The position numbers and the translations under genes were made by a program. A stretch of 6,389 nucleotides of DNA from the NCBI GenBank assembly GCA_009703975.1, contig WLFB01000080.1:1-6389 (forward strand), in the 5' to 3' direction. The notes beneath the pieces were generated by a model. That model was not told the origin of the DNA and did not search any database. It saw nothing but the letters and a program-made list of their open reading frames with translations. Positions 1 to 5,711 of this stretch are shown here, in pieces. Each line of letters opens with the position of its first letter. The first letter of the stretch is position 1. The DNA is from Actinomycetota bacterium. GTDB lineage: Bacteria > Actinomycetota > Acidimicrobiia > Acidimicrobiales > Ilumatobacteraceae.

Positions 1-383
1 ACTTGAGTATGGATCTGTCGCCTTGAGTGGGTCAATGCGTTTGAACGATGTGCCTTTTCAGTTGAACCACCGAGCACTTTCGCCGTGCTCATAAATATAA
101 AATGCCTGTTGATACCCAGCGCTAATCGTTGTGAAAGTAGAGACGTCAACAGCGAGTTAGTTGAACGGTACAAGTCATGTTGAGAATTTGAGCCATCGCT
201 TGTCACGTGTGCTCTTGCAGCCAAATGAATAAGTATCTCGCAGTCATCGACCGCTTGGTGCCACTGCGAATTGGAGTCACTGACTTGTCGTGCATCGAGA
301 ACTTTTACATCATGTGTCTGCTTGAGTTTTGGCACGAGTTGGGAGCCAATGAAGCCAGTTGCGCCAGTTACAAGAATTTTCAT
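1..383 (-). CDS. NAD-dependent epimerase/reductase (extended SDR), 3'-partial, apparent frameshift
   Basis: From the ATG at 383 the frame encodes MKILVTGATGFIG, the Rossmann glycine motif (7-13), then HLAARAHV (53-60) and FIFMSTAKVLGG (95-106), where S99/T100 occupy the active-site Ser region. HLAARAHV followed by an SSxKV-like strand is typical of the UDP-sugar 4-epimerase/4-reductase group in polysaccharide loci that includes WbpV-like enzymes; the exact substrate is not determinable. After K110 the frame turns unlike the family (AHRSNALTHS onward), whereas the -1 frame from position 54 onward reads GTSFKRIDPLKATDPYSS, the expected approach to the catalytic YxxxK. The gene therefore carries an apparent one-base deletion. 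It continues beyond the left edge, which cuts it just at the catalytic Tyr. An in-frame TGA just upstream supports the start. No clear ribosome binding site is seen. Whether the break is real or a sequencing error is undecided. Confidence 0.85.
   Translation of the reverse strand, partial: MKILVTGATGFIGSQLVPKLKQTHDVKVLDARQVSDSNSQWHQAVDDCEILIHLAARAHVTSDGSNSQHDLYRSTNSLLTSLLSQRLALGINRHFIFMSTAKVLGGSTEKAHRSNALTHSRRQIHTQ
48..60 (-). other. Frameshift site in the left-edge epimerase
   Basis: The minus strand reads ACT GAA AAG GCA CAT. The reading frame must change between the TGA of the downstream frame (58-60) and the codons for Thr-Ser-Phe (51-43). Adding one A to the A4 run (55-58) or one G to the G2 run (53-54) would give Glu-Lys-Gly-Thr-Ser-Phe and restore the family sequence, so a homopolymer length change is the simplest explanation. 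Confidence 0.75.
72..90 (-). repeat. Inverted repeat inside the epimerase gene
   Basis: Perfect 6-bp arms (GAGCAC and GTGCTC) surround a 7-nt loop, 13 nt upstream of the frameshift site on the coding strand. It encodes the conserved Ser-Thr-Ala-Lys-Val stretch, so it is probably coincidental. Confidence 0.3.
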
Positions 384-444
384 ATCGCTATAAGTGAATC
401 ATAAACGCTGCGTTTGTCTTTAATGACTATTTGGTCTCTTACTG
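384..444 (-). promoter_or_regulatory. Only true intergenic gap; weak promoter/operator candidate
   Basis: These 61 nt separate the membrane-protein gene from the left-edge epimerase; every other junction overlaps or is within 7 nt. On the minus strand there is a TATGAT hexamer (398-403) that resembles a -10 box, overlapping a perfect 6-bp inverted repeat AAACGC-A-GCGTTT (403-415). No convincing -35 box stands at the right distance. The repeat has a one-base centre, so it is more like a protein-binding palindrome than a hairpin, and there is no U-run to make it a terminator. The evidence is weak and could be chance. Confidence 0.2.
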
Positions 445-1530
445 TTAACTCTCAGCATCCAGTTTTCTTGCTTGCAATATCCCCAGGAGTGCAAGAACTC
501 CCATTATTGATAGAAAAGGCAGATTCTGGCGTGATGAGTTGAAGTTAGTTTGCGAGACCAATCCCAGAAAAAATACGAATGCAGTGAACACTTCAGTTCT
601 GAGTGCCGAATACGCAAGTTTTTTGTTCAATAATGTGAAGATAAATAAAATTGGAATCATGAAAGTGTCAACGAAAAATAATCTCAGAGCAAGCAATTGT
701 GGAACAGTAAGTCTTACGACATCTCGGCCAAAAGTGAGAAATTGCAAACCTAGTAGATTTGCAAAAAATCTCCACCATGCTTCTTGGGTAAAGAGTTTTG
801 GAGAAACATAATTATTTTTGTACTTAAAGAACCCTCCCAAGGCGAACCCGAAACCCCCCACAACAAAAGTCACAATTGTTATTGCTATCAGAGCAAGTGG
901 TGCTCGTTTTAGAGGGTGCCGCTTAAGCCACTGACCGACCAGCCATGCAAAAATTAGAGCAACAGTTAAGTGTGGTCGAAGTAATCCCGAAACCCCTAGA
1001 GCCACGAACCGCAGTAACGGCACTTGTCCTAAATAAAAATACGAAACACATAAAACAATTTGTAAGTCTCGAAGTCCAAGTGCTGATAAAAATATGAATA
1101 GCGGTCCCGAAAACAAAATTGAATGCCATAATTTGATTTGTATTCCTTGGCTGCGGATGAAGTCAGAACAAACTCTGTAAGTAAACAGTAGAGAAAGCGC
1201 CTGGAAGAATTTGAAAGCCAGCAATGAATCAAACCCAATTGTGTTTAAAAGCCAAACTGGCGCCACGACAATGTAGCGACCTCCGATAAATCTGTCCAAC
1301 GAAAGAGAAACACCCTGATCAATGAACTGATCCAGTAAAACGATCTGAGTGCCTTGGTCGCTTGAATAAAAAGATGCATGATCGACACCATAAATAAATC
1401 GAATCACGATTACTGCGAGCACCCAAACGGCAGTAAATAATGTGAGATACAGGTCGTAACGGCCAGAGCGCCTCGCGAAGATCATCAGAACGACACCCAA
1501 GAGCACCGCTTGGAAAATAAAAAAGATCAT
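445..1530 (-). CDS. Polytopic membrane protein, candidate polysaccharide polymerase or GT-C-type enzyme
   Basis: I do not recognise a named family with certainty. The 361 residues form about ten or eleven hydrophobic segments, roughly at 2-19, 28-48, 84-100, 104-120, 135-152, 155-167, 170-198 (interrupted by Arg), 210-234, 281-300, 312-326 and 336-352, so this is an integral inner-membrane protein. A polar loop after the second helix carries YGVDHASFYSSDQG (47-60), and another loop (235-280) contains conserved-looking charged and aromatic residues. LGLRDLQIVL (151-160) and LLRPHL (183-188) resemble the Arg-containing segments of EpsG/Wzy-like polymerases and related proteins of polysaccharide loci. 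The C-terminus is short and polar. In an operon with a glycosyltransferase and sugar-nucleotide enzymes, O-antigen/exopolysaccharide polymerase (Wzy-like) is the best guess; a GT-C glycosyltransferase is the alternative. The multi-span flippase Wzx looks unlikely. Base composition is lower in GC here, common for wzy-type genes. Confidence 0.8.
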   Translation of the reverse strand: MIFFIFQAVLLGVVLMIFARRSGRYDLYLTLFTAVWVLAVIVIRFIYGVDHASFYSSDQGTQIVLLDQFIDQGVSLSLDRFIGGRYIVVAPVWLLNTIGFDSLLAFKFFQALSLLFTYRVCSDFIRSQGIQIKLWHSILFSGPLFIFLSALGLRDLQIVLCVSYFYLGQVPLLRFVALGVSGLLRPHLTVALIFAWLVGQWLKRHPLKRAPLALIAITIVTFVVGGFGFALGGFFKYKNNYVSPKLFTQEAWWRFFANLLGLQFLTFGRDVVRLTVPQLLALRLFFVDTFMIPILFIFTLLNKKLAYSALRTEVFTAFVFFLGLVSQTNFNSSRQNLPFLSIMGVLALLGILQARKLDAES

Positions 1531-2315
1531 TATTTAATTGTCGCTTGAAGTGGTGATAATAATTTACCAATCCAGTCCCATTGACCATTTAACTTCTGTT
1601 TCAGTGTTGTTTGATTGTCAAGATTCCAGACATCAATTCTCGGAATCTCAAGTGGTTTGACTCCGACTTGGTAGCAACCCCAACTGCTTGTTGCGGCGTA
1701 AAGGTAACCGACTGATGCCGCAATTTCTTGAACCTGAGAATTAAATGCGCCATGCGGATAACTCATTGTTGTTATGTTTCTTTGGGTCAAGTTCTCAAGC
1801 CAATCTTTACTTGACATTAATTCATCAGTGATTTCAGTTGCTTGCAGAGTGTTCAAGTGTTGATGTGAGAACCCATGAGCGCCAATAGTCACGCCAGGTA
1901 GTTTGCTCAGAGATACCAACTCGGCTTCTGATAAATATCTATTGTCACCAGAGATCACATTTGCCGGTGTAACGAATACGTGAAACGGAAGATTTTTTTT
2001 ACACAGAATTGGCGCGGCAATTGTCAGGGTGTCTTTATACCCATCATCAAAAGTAACCGAGACGCCAGAAGATGACGAGTCTTCAAGTGAGACGACTCTG
2101 CGGTTGACCGAATTGGATTGACGCGCCAAATATTCAACATGACTAGTGAAGTAGGTTTCAGAAATTGAATAAATATCTGATTTTCGAAATGCGGATTCTG
2201 TGTTTTTGAGCACCGAGTGATACATCAAAACTCGTCGCAAATTCTGCTTCTTGAATTTAGAAACCAAATTGGCAGTGCTAACAACTTGAGCCGCCCTATA
2301 TTTCATGAGGTTCAT
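1530..2315 (-). CDS. Polysaccharide deacetylase-like protein (CE4 / NodB homology)
   Basis: This predicted metal-dependent deacetylase would remove N-acetyl (or O-acetyl) groups from a sugar in the glycan or its lipid-linked precursor. With the ATG at 2315 it has 261 residues. RVLMYHSV (28-35) opens the domain. Motif 1 is TFDDG (88-92), with catalytic and metal-binding Asp. Motif 2 is H147-G-F-S-H151, the two metal-binding His. Motif 3 is SYPHGAF (185-191). RIDVW (226-230) follows. No signal peptide or membrane helix is visible at the N-terminus, which is basic, so a cytoplasmic or peripheral location is inferred. A GTG at 2357 in the same frame would add 14 residues and overlap the glycosyltransferase by 35 nt; I prefer ATG 2315, 7 nt after that gene's stop and with GAAGAG about 11 nt upstream. 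The stop shares TAATG with the next gene. An A8 tract lies at 1993-2000. Confidence 0.88.
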   Translation of the reverse strand: MNLMKYRAAQVVSTANLVSKFKKQNLRRVLMYHSVLKNTESAFRKSDIYSISETYFTSHVEYLARQSNSVNRRVVSLEDSSSSGVSVTFDDGYKDTLTIAAPILCKKNLPFHVFVTPANVISGDNRYLSEAELVSLSKLPGVTIGAHGFSHQHLNTLQATEITDELMSSKDWLENLTQRNITTMSYPHGAFNSQVQEIAASVGYLYAATSSWGCYQVGVKPLEIPRIDVWNLDNQTTLKQKLNGQWDWIGKLLSPLQATIK

Positions 2316-2322
2316 TTTGCTA

Positions 2323-3231
2323 TTAGCTCTTCGGGCTTTGAGTTGTGGTGATTGCACGCCAAAGCGTAATCGCTGTACCTAGATAGATTTTTATAAAAAA
2401 TGGCGACATCATAAAGGCCCGGGCGAACAATTGAATCGCTTGAGTTGGTTGATTTGTTAATTGTCTGGCGGCTCCATAGTGAGCAATCGCATAGCGATGG
2501 CGCATGCGCAACCTAGTTTTAATTGTTTGAGGTTGTGTGCTGAAATGAGTTCTTAAAACTGTAAGTTCGGCGGCGAAATTTCTCAGGACACTGCTACTTG
2601 CACTGTCGGCAAGTCGATGAAACTCGCCCAACACTTCAGGGATAAACGAAGTTCGTGGATTTTTAGCTGCGAGGCGCAACCAGAGGTCGTAGTCTTCGGT
2701 TGTAATAATTTCTGGATTTTCATCAAAGCCTTGAACAGAGTCAAGTAGCGGTTTAGCAATAAAAGTTGTTGAAGTTGAGATGCAGTTGCCTTTGTATAAA
2801 AGACGGTTGTAAGTTGCGTTTGAAGCTGGACCATACATCACTGTGCGTTGAGTCAGATCACTGTTAATCCACAGTTCGCCGTGGCAAATGAATTGATAAC
2901 CGGCCGAAGCTTGCTCAACGCATTTTTGAAGTTTGTTTGGATACCAAACATCATCTGAATCCAGAAAAGCGATGAAGTCTCCGGCTGCTTCTTTCAGGCC
3001 ATGATTACGTGAGGCTGCAATTACACCATTATTGCTGAAGTTAAAAAGTTTGATTCGCGGGTCGGCGAGAGAATTTACTACTTCAATTGTGTTGTCAGTT
3101 GAAAAATTGTTTACAACGACAGCCTCCCAGTTTTGAAAACTTTGAGCCACAACCGAATCGAGCGCCTTTTTCAAAAACTTTGCGTGATTGAAAGTTGGGA
3201 TCACCACCGAAACATAAGGTTTGGTAGTCAT
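2323..3231 (-). CDS. Family 2 glycosyltransferase with C-terminal helical tail
   Basis: This 302-residue inverting GT-A glycosyltransferase would transfer a sugar from a nucleotide donor to a growing lipid-linked glycan at the inner face of the membrane; donor and acceptor cannot be read from the sequence. It starts with VSVVIPTFNHAKFL (7-20). The nucleotide-binding strand end is NNFSTDNT (41-48), where most relatives have D-x-S-x-D. ASRNHGL (73-79) is followed by the metal-binding FLDSDDVW (89-96). The acceptor-side GFDE (168-171) and TEDYDLWLRL (178-187), with the probable catalytic base, are intact. After about residue 240 the tail has a TPR-like segment (251-277, ending FARAFMMSP) and a hydrophobic stretch (278-294) that may lie on the membrane. 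Its ATG begins 1 nt after the preceding TAA, without an obvious ribosome binding site. Confidence 0.92.
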   Translation of the reverse strand: MTTKPYVSVVIPTFNHAKFLKKALDSVVAQSFQNWEAVVVNNFSTDNTIEVVNSLADPRIKLFNFSNNGVIAASRNHGLKEAAGDFIAFLDSDDVWYPNKLQKCVEQASAGYQFICHGELWINSDLTQRTVMYGPASNATYNRLLYKGNCISTSTTFIAKPLLDSVQGFDENPEIITTEDYDLWLRLAAKNPRTSFIPEVLGEFHRLADSASSSVLRNFAAELTVLRTHFSTQPQTIKTRLRMRHRYAIAHYGAARQLTNQPTQAIQLFARAFMMSPFFIKIYLGTAITLWRAITTTQSPKS

Positions 3232-3232
3232 A

Positions 3233-4192
3233 TTAGTTTTGAAACTTAAACCAATTTTTGCAGCTTTGCAGTAAAGAATCTATTTCTTTTTCAATATCCC
3301 AATTTAGATTGAGCCCTGTAGCGAAAAGTTTGGCTGAACTATATTCAAACGCATTTGGCAAAGCATCTGGGGTTTCGTTCGGCTTTTCTATTTTCGGTAT
3401 GAAACCCAAAATAATTTCGCATCTTGCTGCAACGAGTTCTGCCATTTGAATTATCTGCAGAGATCCTCTGCCACCAACATTGAACAGCCCATCGGCAATT
3501 TGTTGTTTGTCTAGTTGAAGCACATGATTAACCGCTGAGCAAACATCAGTGAACGGAACAAAATTGCGAAATTGTAGTCCATGTGATTTAAGTGTCAATT
3601 TTTTTGTTTCAACGGCTTGGCGACAAAGGTCGTTGGCGATAATCTGCCAGATCTTGGCATCCGGTGACATTGGTGCACCAAAGCCGTTTGCCGACCTCAA
3701 TCTGACGCCTTCAAGTTGCTGCGAGTTATGCGCGTGCTCAACTATGTGTTCTGCATCAAGATGCGTTTGCGCATAAGCATCCCGTGGATTAGTCGGTGAC
3801 TGTTCGGTAACAACCCCAGTCAAAGTATTTCCGTAGACCTGAATTGTCGAAAGATAAATAAAGCGTAAATTTTTTATGTCGCTCGCTTGCTCGACAATTC
3901 GACGCGTGTATTCGACGTTTACCAACTGGGCATGTTGTGGGTCTGCACGACATTCATAGTCATTTAGCGCTGCGAGATGAACCACATGAGTGACTTCGTG
4001 AAGCATTTGTTTAATCGAGTTTTGATTTTCGAAATCAATTAAGCAGACTTCGGCTTTTGGTGCCCAACTTGGTGGTTGACGCTTTTGTCTCGACGCCAAT
4101 CGCAAATTGATTTCTGAGTTTTTCGAAAGATCCGCTGAGATTCGCCCGCCCAGTGTTCCGAACCCGCCAGTTAGAAGGACATTCTTGGTCAT
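3233..4192 (-). CDS. Extended SDR (NAD-dependent epimerase/reductase) with YxxxH active site
   Basis: This 319-residue extended short-chain dehydrogenase probably acts on the nucleotide sugar made by the three upstream genes, as a C4 reductase finishing a CDP-6-deoxyhexose or as an epimerase; the substrate is inferred from context. The NAD(P)-binding glycine motif is TGGFGTLGG (8-16). D53 follows the third strand, HLAALND (72-78) follows the fourth, and LSTIQVYG (114-121) carries the catalytic Ser/Thr region. The catalytic Tyr is Y140 in DAYAQTH, but the usual Lys four residues later is H144. RLRSANGFG (164-172) matches the family RxxNxxGxG, RNFVPFTDV (209-217) the substrate-binding R-x-F-hxhxDV segment, and FNVGG (238-242) the late GG turn. 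The ATG overlaps the previous stop by 4 nt (ATGA), with no clear ribosome binding site, which suggests translational coupling. The protein otherwise looks complete. Confidence 0.85.
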   Translation of the reverse strand: MTKNVLLTGGFGTLGGRISADLSKNSEINLRLASRQKRQPPSWAPKAEVCLIDFENQNSIKQMLHEVTHVVHLAALNDYECRADPQHAQLVNVEYTRRIVEQASDIKNLRFIYLSTIQVYGNTLTGVVTEQSPTNPRDAYAQTHLDAEHIVEHAHNSQQLEGVRLRSANGFGAPMSPDAKIWQIIANDLCRQAVETKKLTLKSHGLQFRNFVPFTDVCSAVNHVLQLDKQQIADGLFNVGGRGSLQIIQMAELVAARCEIILGFIPKIEKPNETPDALPNAFEYSSAKLFATGLNLNWDIEKEIDSLLQSCKNWFKFQN

Positions 4193-4638
4193 CGATGAAT
4201 TAGTTGCCAGTTATATGGAAAGTGTGGATCAGTTGGTTCGCGCCGATGTATTTCTGACGGATCATGTGGGATGCTTGCGCAATTAGCAACGACAGCCATC
4301 TCGGTTCCGATTCCTTTGAAGCCATTCCATACTTTTGGTGGAACTGTTACTAACCAGTAGTTCTCTTCTCCGAGAAATAATTCTTGCACTTCACCTTTTG
4401 TTGGGCTCTCAGGTCGATCGTCGTAGAGCACAAACTTAATTCGTCCATGTGGAACCGCGTAGTTGAGAATCATTTTGTCGTGAAAGTGCCAAGCTTTAAC
4501 CGCATCAGGAAATACACATGAGAAATAAATTTCGCCAAAAGATTGAAAAGCCTTGTCGGTACTTTTCAACATATGCATTACCTTGCCCCGCTCGTCAGCG
4601 ATCTGCAACAGGGGTGTAATAATTACGCCATCGATCAT
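4189..4638 (-). CDS. RmlC-like cupin, probable sugar-nucleotide epimerase of the CDP-deoxysugar branch
   Basis: This 149-residue protein resembles the dTDP-4-dehydrorhamnose 3,5-epimerase (RmlC) cupin family but is shorter than the classical enzyme of about 180 residues. Visible landmarks are DERG (15-18), which matches the family's DxRG; WHFH (50-53), in the place of the RGxH segment carrying the catalytic His; LYDDR (71-75); VPPKVWNGF (99-107), matching the usual IPPGxAHGF turn; and a C-terminal DP..PYNW (137-144) like the family's W-N-DP ending. The position where RmlC normally carries its active-site Tyr (the EFxYK segment) appears as EMAVVANC (113-120) with no Tyr. The ATG overlaps the rfbG stop by 4 nt (ATGA), with GGAG 8 nt upstream. 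Being next to rfbFG, it most likely epimerises CDP-4-keto-6-deoxyglucose at C3 and/or C5, an inference. It could instead be a ketoisomerase-type cupin. Confidence 0.8.
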   Translation of the reverse strand: MIDGVIITPLLQIADERGKVMHMLKSTDKAFQSFGEIYFSCVFPDAVKAWHFHDKMILNYAVPHGRIKFVLYDDRPESPTKGEVQELFLGEENYWLVTVPPKVWNGFKGIGTEMAVVANCASIPHDPSEIHRREPTDPHFPYNWQLIHR

Positions 4639-5711
4639 TTTATTTGCTCCATATATTCATTGATTTGAGATTCAGTTATTTCTCTGACTGAGTTTCCGTT
4701 ATTGACGTCGCGATACCACGACACCGTGTTTGTCATCGTTTGTAAGAAGTCCCAACGTGGTCTCCAACTCATTTGTTGTTTTGCTTTGTCACAATTCAGA
4801 TGTAGAAGACCGGCTTCATGCATCTGCGTAGTCGGTGTGTCAATTTTTATTTCGCCAGATCCCCAGATCTTCACAGCCTGTTTCGCAACATCGTTGACAC
4901 TGTAGGCATCTGACTCATCTGGGCCAAAGTTCCAAGCGCCATTAAATGATTTCGGTGACTCGCAGAGGTAGTGGGCGAGTTGCACGTATCCAGAGAGTGG
5001 CTCAAGAACATGTTGCCATGGTCGAGTGGCATTCGGATATCTCAACACGATCGGCTGGTTTGTTGAAAGCGAACGAATGCAGTCAGGAATAATTCGATCT
5101 TGCGCCCAATCACCGCCACCGATTACGTTTCCTGCACGAACCGTGGCTGCACCGAAATTTTCTCGAGATGATAAAAATGAATCAAAAAATGAAGAGAAAA
5201 CAAGTTCAGCCGCAGCCTTCGAAGCACTGTAAGGGTCACGTCCACCTAGTTCGTCAGTCTCGCGGTAGCCATCTCGTACTTCTCTATTTTTGTAGCACTT
5301 ATCGGAGGTAACGAAAATCAGCGATCTGATTGAATCGGTAATTTTCACTGCTTCCATCAGGTTGACTGCGCCGCCAATATTTGTGTCGTAAGTAGTTTTT
5401 GGGTCTGCGTATGATCGGCGAACCAACGCTTGGGCTGCAAGGTGAAAAACAATTTCAGGTTTCGAAGATTTGATGAAGTGGCTAAGGCTTTCAGAATCAC
5501 GAACATCACCATCTTGGTGTTGGATGAGTTTTTTTAAACCAAGTTGCTCAAAGTGACTTTGCTCAGATTCGGCTGGTAGCGCGTAACCATAAACTTCTGC
5601 ACCAGCAAGATGCAACCATAACGAGAGCCAAGATCCTTTGAAGCCGGTATCGCCAGTGACCACGATGCGCTTTCCTTTAAAGCTTGCGACTGCTTCTAAG
5701 AGCGAACCCAT
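4635..5711 (-). CDS. rfbG: CDP-glucose 4,6-dehydratase RfbG
   Basis: This extended SDR converts CDP-D-glucose to CDP-4-keto-6-deoxy-D-glucose using bound NAD+, following RfbF in the pathway. Its 358 residues match the usual family length of about 360. The Rossmann glycine motif is G20-D-T-G23-F-K-G26 followed by SWLSLWL, typical of this family. HLAAQALVRRSY (90-101) binds the cofactor region, TSDKCY (135-140) supplies the active-site Thr and the Asp-Lys pair of 4,6-dehydratases, and the catalytic YxxxK is Y161-S-A-S-K165. RAGNVIGGGDW (192-202) and RPWQHVLEPLSGY (230-242) are substrate-binding landmarks that distinguish it from dTDP-glucose dehydratase RmlB. The ATG start at 5711 is supported by a strong GGGAAGG ribosome binding site 4 nt upstream, inside the end of rfbF. 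The stop shares an ATGA with the next gene. Nothing looks damaged. Confidence 0.96.
   Translation of the reverse strand: MGSLLEAVASFKGKRIVVTGDTGFKGSWLSLWLHLAGAEVYGYALPAESEQSHFEQLGLKKLIQHQDGDVRDSESLSHFIKSSKPEIVFHLAAQALVRRSYADPKTTYDTNIGGAVNLMEAVKITDSIRSLIFVTSDKCYKNREVRDGYRETDELGGRDPYSASKAAAELVFSSFFDSFLSSRENFGAATVRAGNVIGGGDWAQDRIIPDCIRSLSTNQPIVLRYPNATRPWQHVLEPLSGYVQLAHYLCESPKSFNGAWNFGPDESDAYSVNDVAKQAVKIWGSGEIKIDTPTTQMHEAGLLHLNCDKAKQQMSWRPRWDFLQTMTNTVSWYRDVNNGNSVREITESQINEYMEQIK
4647..4650 (-). promoter_or_regulatory. Ribosome binding site of the RmlC-like gene
   Basis: GGAG on the minus strand, 8 nt before the ATG at 4638 and inside the end of rfbG. It supports the chosen start. Confidence 0.6.

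Noticed and set aside
43..90. Programmed -1 frameshifting as the main explanation for the epimerase break
   Set aside because: There is an A-AAG tetramer, but no full X-XXY-YYZ heptamer and no downstream stimulatory structure, and programmed shifting is not known in this enzyme family. An indel is simpler.
384..444. Intrinsic terminator after the membrane-protein gene
   Set aside because: The only palindrome has a one-base centre and is not followed by a run of T on the minus strand.
207..811. Plus-strand open frames at 207-404 and 539-811
   Set aside because: They lie antisense to the epimerase and the membrane-protein gene, have no recognisable motifs or ribosome binding sites, and the minus-strand frames carry clear protein features.
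923..1588. Additional minus-strand frames within the membrane-protein gene and its upstream neighbour (923-1129, 1029-1238, 1319-1588)
   Set aside because: They are out-of-frame shadows overlapping longer frames with real family or membrane features.
2316..2357. GTG start at 2357 for the deacetylase
   Set aside because: It would overlap the glycosyltransferase by 35 nt and has only a weak upstream TTTGGC. ATG 2315 lies just after that gene's stop and gives the usual short basic lead-in to the domain.
4635..5711. dTDP-glucose 4,6-dehydratase (RmlB) as the identity of the second gene
   Set aside because: The GDTGFKGSWLSLWL start, the RAGNVIGGGDW and RPWQHVLEPLSGY motifs and the adjacent cytidylyltransferase fit CDP-glucose 4,6-dehydratase instead.
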